Source of the DNA: Polytrichum commune
Taxonomy: Eukaryota > Streptophyta > Polytrichopsida > Polytrichales > Polytrichaceae
Length of the DNA: 64,000 nt
Direction: 5' to 3'
Assembly: GCA_950295325.1 (NCBI GenBank)
Contig: OX485806.1
Span: 18,972,001 to 19,036,000, forward strand
Both the position numbers and the translations under genes were made by a program. Positions 21,667 to 33,233 of this stretch are shown one piece after another (position 1 is the first letter of the stretch; each line of letters begins with the position of its first letter). Under the pieces are notes generated by a model, which saw nothing but the letters and a program-made list of their open reading frames with translations, was not told the origin of the DNA and searched no databases.

Positions 21667-21890
21667 TACAAGAGCATCCGCACATCGTGAGAGATGGTAG
21701 ATTTTCGCAATCCTTGAGAGGAAAGAAATTCTTCCCGTATTCGTGGCATGGGGGACCATTCCGAGAAGAAGCTCGAGAACTCGGTGCTCCGTATCATAGG
21801 GCTCGTCTTCCAAAAGCTTTTAAGGTTTTCGTTGCTGTGTCGAAGCACCTTTGGATTCGGCAAGGCATCACGACTCCGCAATACTAAAGG
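21352..21890 (+). pseudogene. Decayed reiterations of the gene's 3' end, unit 2
   Basis: Same arrangement as in unit 1. Module 2 (about 21425-21570) contains GGCATGGCGAGTCACAAGGA and a TGTCGTCCAAGGATTCTCCC phrase matching the gene's last 60 codons. Module 3 (about 21715-21880) reads HGDHSEKKLENS-like after a one-base shift (frame at 21748: GDHSEKKLENSVLRIIGLVF). The CT microsatellite at 21610-21663 separates the two modules. Confidence 0.65.
21610..21663. repeat. (TC)n microsatellite
   Basis: About 54 bases of uninterrupted CT repeat inside the duplicated unit. The corresponding site in unit 1 (about 17635) lacks it. Confidence 0.95.
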
Positions 21891-21971
21891 GTTAGGTGGT
21901 AGGAACTTACATCATCACAGTGGTAGGTTTTGATCAGATACTATAGATTAGGAAGGAAGGCATGTGAGTTG

Positions 21972-22099
21972 TGTCAAAGCGCTTGCTGATCTGCGACGTG
22001 TCTTGAAGGAGTGTCTCTCTCTCTCTCTCTCCCTCTCTCCCTCCTGCAGCAAGCAGAGCGGATGTTTTTTTTGCTCGCACATCGGCAAGCCCTTTGACA
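21972..22099 (+). other. Stem-loop downstream of copy 2, hairpin precursor candidate
   Basis: Arm 21972-21996 pairs with 22075-22099 at 22 of 25 positions plus one G-U. The 3' arm is identical to that of 18020-18044. The loop has been lengthened by a CT microsatellite. Confidence 0.45.
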
Positions 22100-22875
22100 C
22101 GATTGCACTCCCCTCGCAACTCTTCTCAGTTGTTCGATGGAGCCAGTTCCCTGAACTTTTGTACAAAGAATCCGAGGCAGGGAAGTTTCTGACGACTGAG
22201 AATTCTCATTCTCCATTCTTTTCATTCTGCTCCCTCTCCCTCGTGTGTACATGTTGAGGACAGATGCAAGAAATTCTCGCAATGTGGGAGGGTTAGTTGG
22301 AGTGCTAGAATCACAATGGCTTTTTGGTGCCACCATGACGCTCCGTTTGCGAATTGCGAGCTCTGGTTGACCACTACGAAATCTGAAATATGTACAACAG
22401 ATCATATCAAGACAAAACTTTTGTTACTGCAAATCCTTGACTGTGTCTTCACTTGTTTGGGACTCTTTTTTCTTGAGCATGGCGAGTGGGTGTGCATATG
22501 ATCATGGCGATTGTGAGCTCCGATCCAACACTGGGAAGTATGTAGAAAAAACAATTGAAGATCTGCTCTGTTTTAAGTTCACTTCAGTTTCTTTCTGTCC
22601 CCGAATCTGAATCATTGCGAGTGCATCATGTGCATGTGGTGAGGAATGGACGATTGAATCACATTTGGAGAACTGGAAGGGATAGTGGGTTTTTTGGTGA
22701 TTTGCGGCCTATAATACGCGGTGAGTGCTTAGAATCATTAGCATCGAGGTGCATCTCCCGAGAACTAAATCCTTCTAGTGCTGGCGATTATGAGCATCAA
22801 TCGAACAGTGACAGTGTGACACTATGTGCAAAAGAATGCCGCTTATTCCAGAAAGCCATGTCAGTTAAACAGTTG

Positions 22876-22951
22876 GTACGGCCTTTGATGTGATTGAAGA
22901 GGTCTCACAATTACATGGTCACGGCCCTTGACTTGCGTGTGAAATAACCTT
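22876..22951 (-). mobile_element. Fragment of the Tourist-like element (one end)
   Basis: TACGGCCTTTGATGTG, TCTCACAATTACATGGTCAC and TTGCGTGTGAAATAACC match the right end of 9124-10266. The rest of the element is missing, and the terminus has decayed (AATAACC instead of AGTAGCCC). Confidence 0.55.
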
Positions 22952-23201
22952 GAGTTTTGTCATTCATCCAAATCTCACATAAGTACACTAATTAATGTAT
23001 TTAGTGTCATGTTGTATTTTATGTCATTGTGGTAACATTTCTAATGACATTTAACAACTTGTTGGGTGTTTGATTTATTGATGACCTACTTGGAAAGAAA
23101 AATGCACAAAGAAAACCAAGTAGGGTGCCATTTCAAACAATGGAAGGACAAAGAACAATTAATTGCACAAAAATCACAAAGGAGAAGTCCCTCAAGTTAA
23201 A

Positions 23202-24205
23202 TTAATGAGGTCTCAAAAAGCCTCCTCCACAATCCAAGACCTCAACCCCCAGACTAGAATATACAGGGGCACGTGTGGATGAGCCAAAAGCCTTGATTGA
23301 TGGCCCTGCTGCTCCATGGTGGTAGCGAGCCACAAACTTCCGCTCGGCAACGTCTACTTGCGGTGGACAATGCCGCAAAGTCGGAGGCAACATAACCTGG
23401 AACATGAGGCTCTTTGAGAGAAGCCACAATGCCCTCGGGGTCGGAACATCGCTTATTAGTTGCAGAGGATTCATGCACACCACCGCGAATATCCTCTTCA
23501 AGCCAAGCCTCCATAGTAGTTCTCTCCACGAAGAGTACAATTGATGGTTCTCTGCTCACCCTTATGCTCATGCGCCATTGTTTGAGAATTTAAATAATGC
23601 ATTCTACAAACGTTTGTGACCTTATCAAAGAACACATTGTAGATTTCCGGTTGGAATATCATTAGGATTCATCATGATCTTCCAAATCTAACGTAAGTGA
23701 TCCCTTTGAAACATGTGGCTTTCATTGCAAAATGTTGCTATGAGATAGAATCATGCAGTTGTTCAATCCAACCTTCCCGAACTTCGTATATTCCATCTTA
23801 CCATCGTTCATGTCTTCCGTCGACATGTGATGCACATGACTTGTGGGACGACTCACATCTTAACTCAAGCAAACTTTAATTTCCTGTTCAACACTGAAAA
23901 ACTACTAAAATCCCATTGACAACCATTTGGAAATGTTTGCGTGTCAATGCCTCGCCCTGTTCAATGGAGCACAAGCCGGCAATGCACTCATCCTCAATAT
24001 AAATGCCTCAAATTGACAAGAAGGCCAATATATTATACAAAACCTCCCATGGCAGTAGCCACTTAAGCTTCAATATACTTGAGGGATGCACGGGTCCACT
24101 CTTGCGCTCGAGAGTGAGCAAGATCCCACATCCTCGGTGCCATTTCGGTGTAAGGAACAAAATAATGCCAATTGAGAATGTGCACTGAGGAGAATCAACC
24201 ATCAC
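23202..24205 (-). pseudogene. Decayed ORF cluster, possibly a Rep/HUH-like transposon protein
   Basis: Read on the minus strand, separate frames give APRMWDLAHSRAQEWTRASL (about 24090-24150), EDECIAGLCSIEQGEALTRK followed by HFQMVV (about 23922-23995), MEYTKFGKVGLNNCMILSHS (about 23728-23800), and an 86-105 codon frame at 23202-23571. These are broken by frameshifts and stops. The H-x-Q triplet in a Rep motif-II-like context and the following blocks remind me of HUH-type Rep proteins of eukaryotic rolling-circle elements. That assignment is from memory and weak. No motif-III YxxK or element ends were found. Confidence 0.3.
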
Positions 24206-24351
24206 ATAAACATATCCATGCTACTACTGTAGTGGAAACGTTGTTTGTTGAAACGGAACAAAGACTAGCATCTTTCCTAGTATAATGTTGTATGTCCACA
24301 TTGCCACCGGCAACCTTTCAAGCATGTGGCTCGTACCACCCCTATTGCCCC

Positions 24352-24382
<31 letters not shown>

Positions 24383-26942
24383 AATGTGCCCAAACATGAA
24401 ATTTCACATATAGAGCTAAAAGTGTTTGTTTACGACATGTTTAGTATTTTGGAACTTTCTTGAAACTTGTAGAAATGGGTGCTACAAATGCGAGCTACAT
24501 TGAATATTCTTATTACTGTGTGGGCCATAGCAATTTTCTAGAGTCCAAACTAATTATCATAATGAGAATTAATGTGGGCCACATTTATTCTCAACCCATA
24601 TTGAAATTCTGGTAGAAAATTAGCATGGATCACATTAATCATGTTTTTTTTAGAATATTAATGTGGGTGAGTGTTTTATTTTGTGCTACTTTCATTTGAT
24701 AGCTAATACTCATTGTGTTGGTTGGAAGTCTTCATGAAGACTTAGGAGAAGACATGGGGTCTTGGACCCACGTTAATTCCACCTTGACTAGAAAATTAGT
24801 GCGGCCCACACTAATTTTCCACCCACACTAATAGGTCTATTTAGTGTACTTTGCAACGAAAATCATCAATTACGTACAACAAACTTATGGTCATTTAGGT
24901 TGTGAATTTATCTTGGAACCTATTTGTGAATCTTATACACCTTGATAGCTAACACAACTTGCTTTTATGTTGAAGGCCAAAGAAGCTATGAGATCGAGCA
25001 ATCTTATTGGTCAAGAGCAAAATTATCCATATCCAAGGAGTTTCCACCAAGGGCACTAGGGGTCCGAGTCCAAAGTGAGAAGAAATGTACTAGTGCTAAT
25101 GTGGCATGCTTTCCCACCAGATCTTGGCTACCTTGATTCTTTAAAAAAAAAAAAAAAACTCCACTCATGAAATTGAGAAACTAAACTTCAAGCTTGGATC
25201 CACGTAAATCTTAAGTCCAAAAGTAAGATCCATCAAAGGTATTTTGGATTCTAAAGATCTTGGACCCAAACCCTAACATAAACCCACTTCAACCGACCAT
25301 TTGTTGTATATTGACCAAGGGCTACCCTCCCAATGATAGGTTAAAGAACAAAATCCGTTGGCCAAGTTCACATGTACCAATTTCATCCATTTACCTTGAC
25401 AATTGATGGCTCAAGAATGTTGTTATAGGCTTGTGTCGTTTGATAACTTGTACACTCACACGTCATTAACTGACATTTAATCATCACATGTGTTCCCCAC
25501 ACCAACAACTTCTCTAGACTAGGTTGGTAGTGCTTTGGATTATTAGGCATCCTAGATTCCTTCAACACCATGCTCTCACACTTTCAAAAGAATTATGTAA
25601 CAAGAAAAAACGGTAGAACCATGAGGCTCTGTCCTTTACTATGAAAGACTACAATTGTAGATGTCCACTTTGCTCATGCCAATCCATGGCTATTCACTAT
25701 ACAAAACCTTTCTTGGATTTTGTGCACCTTCTTCTCAAATGTGGGTCAAGGATTGAAGCTACTCATTTATCACCCGAAATTTTTTAAATGAATAATCAAG
25801 AATTGCCAAAATAACTATAGTTAACTAGATTTCTTTCAATGCATTCAATTCTCTCTCTCTCTCTCTCTCTCTAGTTCTTGACTAATGCCATGTTACATAA
25901 AAATTCAAGTTTAAACTTTTACATTAATAGACCTAGCAAAGGTCTCTTATGTAAAACAAATGATATAAACTCTGATAATACTATATCTACACACATGGAA
26001 AGAAGCCATACTTACCATGGAATGGATGTAACAGAGATACATATGAATGAAGTAAAAATAGGGTTACGAGAATTTACCATACGTAAGTACTACAATATAA
26101 GCCCTTAACCCTAAAAAAAAACTTTTTTCCTACCATTCACGCAAGTGAGAGGTGCGGCGAGCTCTGGGTATACACATTAGGGTAATAAATACATGCTTGA
26201 AGTAAGAGTAACCATGGTTCATCACCAAGAGGCGTTTTCTACTTTGAGTAACCCAATCATGGCAAAATAACATGTTTGAACACCCATATGTTGTTTTACA
26301 ATGAGTATTGGAGGTTGAAATATTTTGATGCATTTGAAATGAACTAAGTATGTGTGACATGGATAACAACTGGGTCCTGTTGTTATTTACCTCGTGTACG
26401 TAACTAATCCTCAATTGTTTGTTGGTTGGTTGCGTGGACACAAGTGAGGCAAGCCCTTCACACAGTCAATATAGTGATGTATTGTGATTATGACATTTTA
26501 TACACAAATATTGGTTGAGGTTACTAGGTACTTCTCCTTAGTAAGTACAACATACATGTGGTATTATAGTTAGATGTACTTGATAAGGAGGCAAGAAGGT
26601 TGGCAATTAGCTTCCAAAGCATGGGATAGTTAAAATCATACATGGGGAGATGAATACCATATGATAGCAAAAAATCCAAATAAGGCATGTATTCTTGCAA
26701 GGCAAACTAGGTATGCAAAGTGTATATGTGTAGTACAACACATACTATGAGACATTAGGCAAATGACTCTGTTATGCAATGTGGTGCTATACTATCAAAT
26801 AGGAAAATGCAAGAAACATATATAGAGAGTCTTGAGGATGTATTCACCCACCCACCCTTGTATTGCAAAGAGGAAGAAATTGAAGGATTTGGCCTCTGAA
26901 AAGAGGAAGTTCAAATTTTGTACAAGTTTTGAAAAGTCAGCC

Positions 26943-27002
<60 letters not shown>
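26943..27002. repeat. Compound (TA)n-(GA)n microsatellite
   Basis: About 18 bases of TA followed by about 42 bases of GA, uninterrupted. Confidence 0.95.
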
Positions 27003-27003
<1 letters not shown>

Positions 27004-28204
27004 ATCCACATTAATATAAAGTGGACCAAAAATAACAAGAACAAGTAATGTTCAAGTGTGAACGCAAAGTGGTTAGGAAATTTGCTCTTGAAATGAAGAA
27101 GTTGATGCATAGTCTCTGTCCTACAGACAAAGCCAACAAACATCATACTATTTTAACTTCCAAAGTAGATGGTGCTAAAACCAACACTCCACCCAGAACC
27201 AATACCTTATAATTTTGCATAATAAGTACATATTGATTCTCAACATGTTCAGCACTTTACTATTTACAATCAAAGCTTCTAATCTTCTTAGCTTATGTAT
27301 ACATTGTACTTCAGACAAGACATATTTTGGTGTGTTGGGATCCCTTTGTTAAAGGCTAACAAGAATCATTGAAATGCTTTAAATATAGTAATAGTATATA
27401 TATTCAACGGCTAATGTGATGGTTTTAGCACCCTTTGCCTTCATTATCGAGGGCTAAGTGACATTAGACTATTGTCCATTGCGGTCCATTTTAGACACCT
27501 ATGTAATGAAATGGTTGCTTTTTAAGATGTCACATAGTATTTAATGACGCTCTAGACCATTGACAACATACCAAGTGACATTTATAAATGTAGGTGTTCA
27601 TGCTTGTTAGAGTGAATTGTGAACAATACAAGCATGCATGTAGGGTGACGAATCAAGAAAATTGTAGGCCCATATCCAAATAAATACTTAATACATTGAC
27701 GTCTCTTAACATTAGCTCATTGTATACTATATTACCACCCACCTCCTAAAAAGCACGCATAACACCTTCTATTGCATCATGGACAATCATGATCAACATA
27801 AGGTTAACAAGGCTCACAATCGCGTTGTTACCCTAATATTGGCGTTACTTTTTACTTTTGTATTCCATTCCATCATCAATTGTTCTTCTTATCATTCTTA
27901 ATTAAGTAGGGCATGTTTTGGATTATTAGGCAACTTTAAATTCCTTCAACACCTCCTCTCAGACTTTTAACTACATTGTTTTGTCTACTTAGTGTGGGTT
28001 ACGGTTTGGAGTTATGCATTGCTATAATTTTTTTACCAACATTATCATTTTTTACCAAGTAAGTTACATCATATTCTTTGGTGTACATACTAGCTACAAT
28101 GAATATGCTAGTTAGTGTCATATGGCATTTCATATCACTATGGTAACTTTTTAGATGACGTTTCATATGAACAAGTGAACAAATATTGTCATGAATAATG
28201 GATG

Positions 28205-28345
28205 AGTTCATCCATTGGCCAAAACCCTACCTTCTTGTTAGCAACTTGTGATGAAATATTTTCATGGATGATTGAAATTTGGATGAAAAATCACTTGGTA
28301 AGCGACAGTTTTTGCAACACTGTAAACCTATAATCCCCTAGAAAA
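28205..28345 (-). repeat. Dispersed repeat R3, second location
   Basis: Reverse complement of 3349-3490. Shared phrases include GATGAGTTCATCC, CCAAAACCCTA, ATGAAAAATCACTTGGTAA and GCAACACTG. Identity is clear over about 140 bp. Confidence 0.6.
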
Positions 28346-29934
28346 AATTACAAAGAATGGCAAATAATGTTGGGTTAACATTTAGTGTTGGTGACACTAC
28401 ACTGCGGTTTATAATGAGTATTGAGCAAGACAATTAGAATGAGTGACATTAAATAACATATTTAGTATACTTATGCTACTTGGGTGAAACATGATACTCT
28501 CAGTAAAATATTATAGCAATGTCTAACTCCAATAATAACCCACACTAGTTAGACGAAATAATGTAGTTTATGTACAAGTGTTATCATATTGAAAGGTAAG
28601 AGTGCATAGATCACAAACAACCTTCTTAAAAATTGTCAACACCTTCTAGAATGTAACATGTATGTTCCTTTTAGAACGCAAAACTAAGACGGCCATACAT
28701 GAATGACTACTTTAGGAAGGGTGTTCATAATAGCCCCGTCCACCTAGACATGTCCAAGCTCGTGTCTTAGTCATGTTTGCACATACATGATTAGTGGGTG
28801 AACAAACATCACACGACAATGTAAAAGATCAACTTCTTTTTCTTTCTTTATTCTTAACTTATAATGCAACATAATTGATATATGAATTATGGGGACATCA
28901 TGTAACCTATGTATGAGATATGACTGTCAAGATGCTCAACACACTCCAATATTTATAGAGGGAAGGACAAATGAATCATAGTCTCAAGAGGGTCCCATAT
29001 GGTTCAAGATTTTTGCACCATTTAAGTCAACGAGTGGGATGTTTTCTTAGTCTTTAGAAGGTAAGGCATGAGCACCTTAAACTGAGAAGTTCATGTATTT
29101 GACATACATGTGGCAAACATATACCCCCCCCCCCCCAATTTTTTTTTTTAAAAAAAAAATCAGAGGTAGAAAACAAAAAGACAAGGTGTATTACAAGTCC
29201 AGCCCCCCCCCCCCCCACTCCCTCAATATTGAAATAAATACAAAATTTTAAAGTGAAAATTGTGTTGGCACACAAAACCATTAGGGGGCCTTGATGTTCA
29301 CATGGCCAAATCAAATATGTACTTATTATGCAAATTTTTGAGGGTGTTGGTTATGGGTGTTGTCTTCATGTAAGGTGCTCCACCTTAAAAGCGCCTAGGT
29401 AGTATCACAAGTACATGTCCTATAACGGTTAGTATCTTCTAGAATATAACTTGTCTATTCAATTTGAAACGTTAATATAGGACATCCGTACAATTTGTAA
29501 CCACTTTAGAAAAGGTCTTCGTAACACATAGACCTCTCCAACCTTACCTATTATCATAAGTATTCACATATTGAAAAATGATAATTTGTAACCTCAAATT
29601 TGTAGGTGTTCGTTTGAACACCCCTAACTATAGCAGGTGTACAATCCTACCTCTTTAATGTGACACGCTTGAGAAACAAGAAAACCGTTGTATTATCGAT
29701 GCGTCACAAATTCAACAATATGATAAATTAGACTTCTTGTCATAATAACAAGGCACTTCATGAAAACACACATTAGATATTTCGCCACATATATATAATA
29801 TACATTCGTCCAAATGTCTTTACAAATATGCAAATCTCTCTCATGAAATCTACGTGGACTTGAAGAAAGAATCAATAATAGTCCGTTGATGTTGCCACTT
29901 CACATTAAAATTATCGAAGTACAATTTGTACATC

Positions 29935-30430
29935 ACCCATTATTGTCATACCTTTGTCAAAACAACTCAAATTTGAGCAAAACTACCACCAAATGATGCA
30001 TAATTTCAATAGCTTTCCAACAATATGCCAATCAAAATGATAGGATTAGAATTGACCTCGCAATGTGCAAAAGTAGATCGTTATCTTGAAATCAACTTCA
30101 AAAACTCAACCAACCATCAAACGATCATAATTTTGCCAATACAACTCAAAATTTGAGAAACACTACCATTAAAAAAATCGCAAGTTCAATAGCTTCCCAA
30201 CAAAATGCAAATCATAATGATTGGATCATAACTGACCTCAAAAAGTGCAAAAGTACATCATTGTCTTGAAATCAATTCCTAAACTCAACCAACCTTCAAA
30301 CAATTGTATCTCCCCCAATACAACTCATAATTGAGCAAACGTATCACCAAAAGAGTTGTAATTTTAATATTTTTTTGACAATATGATAATAATTGAGTTC
30401 AAAATTCTTAAAAACAGATTGTGCATCTTG
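29935..30430. repeat. 179-bp tandem repeat, about 2.7 copies
   Basis: The phrase ACAACTCA starts at 29962, 30141 and 30320, exactly 179 bp apart each time. Shared internal landmarks are AATTTGAG, TTCAATAGCTT, AATGATNGGAT, TGACCTC and GTGCAAAAGTA. The third copy decays after about 30380. The period lies in the range of plant satellite monomers, but the array is very short. Confidence 0.85.
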
Positions 30431-30869
30431 GTTTAGGGTTTAGGTGAAAATTTATTGCGAAAGAGATAGAAGCTAATGAGTCTCTTGATTAGGTTTTGAG
30501 ATAGGGAACACTAGTTCCCTTAGTTCCCATATCTTAATATCATTCACATTAGGAAAATTATCTACATATCATATGTGAAAGTTGCTTAAATTTCATATCA
30601 ACTATGTTTTAATACATGTGTGGGATCCATCATATATGCATTCATTACCTCCATAATATGACATTTTGGGGGTCCATGATTGTCGTATTAACAATGTCAT
30701 AGTCATATGATAGAGATAGATTCTAACTAGAAAATCCGGTTTACAAAATTTGTGTCATTATATTGAGGTTGTCGTATTGTTGAGTGTCATATTAAAGAGG
30801 TAGGAGTGTACTCGCCTTAATTGTACCCAATATGACTACCTAGATTATTCACTTCAGGGAGTCTAGGAT
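30431..30869. other. Intergenic, nothing recognised
   Basis: AT-rich, with related GTCATATTA / GTCGTATTG phrases. No gene. Confidence 0.3.
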
Positions 30870-31115
30870 GAGGGTTCATATGGGGAGAGAGAGGAAATTA
30901 TTTTATATAAGCCTACCTCTCATCCATCCAACAAAACCCCAAAAAAACTTGACCCCCTATACGGTTGTTGCCGATTCATTTCAAACGATCTCGAGTAGAC
31001 TAACCCAAGGCCTTTAAAGCTAATTCCAATGTCCAGTTGACTTAAAAAAGTAATCTCCAATTTGCATACTATTTAAGGGTTTTTTTTAATCTTGGATGAA
31101 TGAGAGGCATGTTTG
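30870..31115 (+). repeat. Dispersed repeat R2, copy 2
   Basis: Ordered match to 1405-1645; see that entry. It ends close to the Stowaway element that begins at 31282. Confidence 0.5.
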
Positions 31116-31281
31116 TACATGATAATTCTCTCTCTTAGTTCATTGGTGGCACCAATGTTGTCCAATTGGCTAGCATAAACGACCCATGTGAAATAGTAAA
31201 CTACGTCAAGATTTGCCAAGAGGTGCACAATATGCCTATGGAAATTGAAATATCTTGAGGTTAGTACAATACTATCAAGTA

Positions 31282-31568
31282 CTCCCTCTGTCCCAAAATG
31301 ATTGTATGTGTTCCTAACTTTGGCAAGATTAAGGCCCACTGCCCATTGACTGAGTAGTTGTAAGTATGACTCTTAAAATAAAATAAAACAACAATTACTC
31401 TGAAACGCCCTCGAAGTTGCGGTGTCGAAAGATTTCTTGATGATGAAAGTTTGGCGTGAAAATATTTGACTTTGAGCCTCAACTTTCTAGTTGGGTAGAT
31501 AAACCATATAATCATTTTGGGACAAAAAAAAATCCGGGAGGTAGGACAATCTTTTGGGATGGAGGGAG
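31282..31568. mobile_element. Stowaway MITE (Tc1/mariner), 287 bp
   Basis: The left end CTCCCTCTGTCCCAAAATGA follows a TA at 31280-31281. The right end TTTTGGGATGGAGGGAG is followed by TA (31569-31570). The TIR is one base from the classical Stowaway consensus CTCCCTCCGTCCC. A second internal TTTTGGGACA motif lies near 31515. Non-coding; frames within it are incidental. Confidence 0.92.
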
Positions 31569-31570
31569 TA

Positions 31571-31831
31571 AGATAGAAGGCACCTAAACTACATTAAAAA
31601 GCTCAATCATTAACCGTCATATGGCAAGTGGAAAGGACCTTTGAACCGTTAAGTTAGCAACTCTCATGGCTTATATGGGTAACATGTCTAATTTTGTAGC
31701 TTAGCTTAATTGAACACCTATATTTGACTGATTTGTGGTTCAATATGGCTCCAAGAATGGGTACTCAAAAAGACACAAATGTAAAAGAGATTGGATTGTG
31801 TGTCCACATATGATAATGGTGATAAGTTTGA
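31571..31831. other. Intergenic, nothing recognised
   Basis: Short unique interval between two transposons. Confidence 0.3.
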
Positions 31832-31833
31832 TA

Positions 31834-33231
31834 CAGTCTAACCTTGATAATGTCACCCTTGTTAATAGAACACCTTGATATTGTCACCTAAAAGTTTGAA
31901 ACCGATTTTCATAGTGTAAAACTCCCTCGTTATTATCCCTATCACCCTTGATAATGTCACTATCTTTTTTCAAAATCCGTACTGTAAATGTGATAATATC
32001 AAGTATGGATGGATTGTATGGGTGGGCATGGGTTCGATATTATTGTTCATGGGTGAGCATGGGCTAAAGCAAAGCATATTGGGGGTCATTGAATGAGCTC
32101 TCATTCAATGCTTTCGGCATTGTGGGATGCCTTGTGTAATTTCAAATTTGGTACGTGTTTCGGAGACCAAATGCTCAAACATATTGTGAGTAATGTTTGG
32201 GTTTAATGCTTTTGTACTCTCCCATATCACTATATTGTTCCTTCCACCAAATGTGACTTCAGTTGTTCAGCCTTTGGATCAAGGAGTGATTGCAGCATTC
32301 AAAATGTGTTATAAGCGCAAGCTTGTTGCCTGGACTTTGCAACAAATTGATAACAACTCAAATGAAGATTTGGGGAAATTGAATGTTGATGTATTTCAAG
32401 CTCTGCTATGATGTGTGGCGGCATGGCATGAATTAGATGATCAAACCATTAGAAATTGTTGGAGAAAGTCCGCCATATTGCCTGCAGAGTGGAATGCAGA
32501 TATAAACAATCTTGATGAACGTATGAAGTCCAAAATGGAGGAAGCAACTTTGGAATTGGGTAGACTCATTGTCGCATTAAATTTGGGTTTGGATGTTGAA
32601 GGCAAGCATGTAGAAAAGCTTTGTCCTTTGGAGTACATAAACATGGAAGGTGAAGATGATTTTGAGGTGGAAATTTCTACTGAGGAGCTTGTGCAATTAG
32701 TGCAAGATGGAGAACATGTTCTTGATTCCATGGAAGTGGACCATTTGATTGTTGATAGCAGTGATGATGAGTCTAAAGTAGTGAAGCTAAGCGATGCACA
32801 AAAATATGCTAAAGATGTTTTGAATTTTATGGCTAGTCAAGGTTCTCAGATTTTCAACACTCATGAGTTGTTAGAAATGGAAAAAATCCACGACAAACTC
32901 ATTAGAATTGGTGTTGCACATTTAACATCAACAAAACAATGTGACATTAGAAGCTTCTTTGTCTCTAGTGAGAGGTCTTTACCTGATCTCAATGACACAT
33001 TATGATGTGCTCTTGTTGTTATTCACAATTTTGAATTAGATTTTACATTCAAAAACATTGAAGTCTCGTATTTGTTATTTAAAAAAAAATTGTAATTATA
33101 TTTTGATTTTCTACATATTTTTTGATAATATCACATTATGCACAAAATGTGACATTATCAAGTATGTCACACCTTGTTTATATCACACTTTTTGGTGAAA
33201 CGGAGGGTGTGACATTATCAAGGTTAGGGTG
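31834..33231 (+). mobile_element. pogo/Tigger-like element, copy 2 (longest family-typical copy)
   Basis: TA-flanked (31832-31833, 33232-33233). TIRs are CAGTCTAACCTTGATAATGTC and the inverse ending GGTTAGGGTG. Both ends carry repeated TTGATAATGTCAC-like motifs in either orientation, which are plausible transposase-binding sites. The interior encodes only the last part of a DDE_1 transposase, so about two thirds of the gene has been deleted. It shares its non-coding lead (GGGTGGGCATGGGTTCGATA, TTGGGGGTCATTGAATGAGC) with the copy at 62156. Confidence 0.9.
32193..33005 (+). pseudogene. pogo/Tigger-like transposase, C-terminal part
   Basis: Two open stretches in one frame, 32193-32411 and 32415-33005, separated by a single TGA at 32409-32411. 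The first contains LPPNVTSVVQPLDQGVIAAF, the end of the DDE_1 superfamily catalytic domain; the Asp of QPLDQG is the usual third catalytic residue. The second contains WRKSAILPAEW, an acidic stretch with DSSDDESK, and near the end the PIP-box-like QCDIRSFF (32937-32960). The DNA-binding HTH/CENP-B region and the first two catalytic Asp residues are missing, so it cannot be an active transposase. Full relatives are about 450-600 aa. Confidence 0.85.
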
Positions 33232-33233
33232 TA

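Larger units (their letters stand above)
19633..22841 (+). repeat. Tandem segmental duplication, unit 2 (contains the gene at 20629)
   Basis: Counterpart of 15721-19018 in direct orientation; coding starts are 3943 bp apart. Unit 2 has long CT microsatellites (21610-21663 and about 22013-22043) that are absent or short in unit 1, and a premature stop in the upstream frame near 19880, which indicates that the 5' part is non-coding. Confidence 0.9.
24206..29934. other. Long gene-poor AT-rich stretch
   Basis: No supported gene. Notable items: a poly-C run (24348-24368) joined to (CA)n (24368-24382); (CT)n at 25851-25873; (TA)n-(GA)n at 26943-27002; poly-C runs at 29124-29136 and 29203-29216; and related GTGTCATATGGCATT / ATGTCATTGTGGTAAC-type blocks at about 22990-23050 and 28110-28170. 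A 54-codon stretch at about 27051-27212 is open but unrecognised. Arg/Glu-repeat frames near 26900-27000 only translate the microsatellite. Confidence 0.4.

Noticed and set aside
26832-27014. Frame with a run of Arg-Glu
   Set aside because: Translation of the GA microsatellite.
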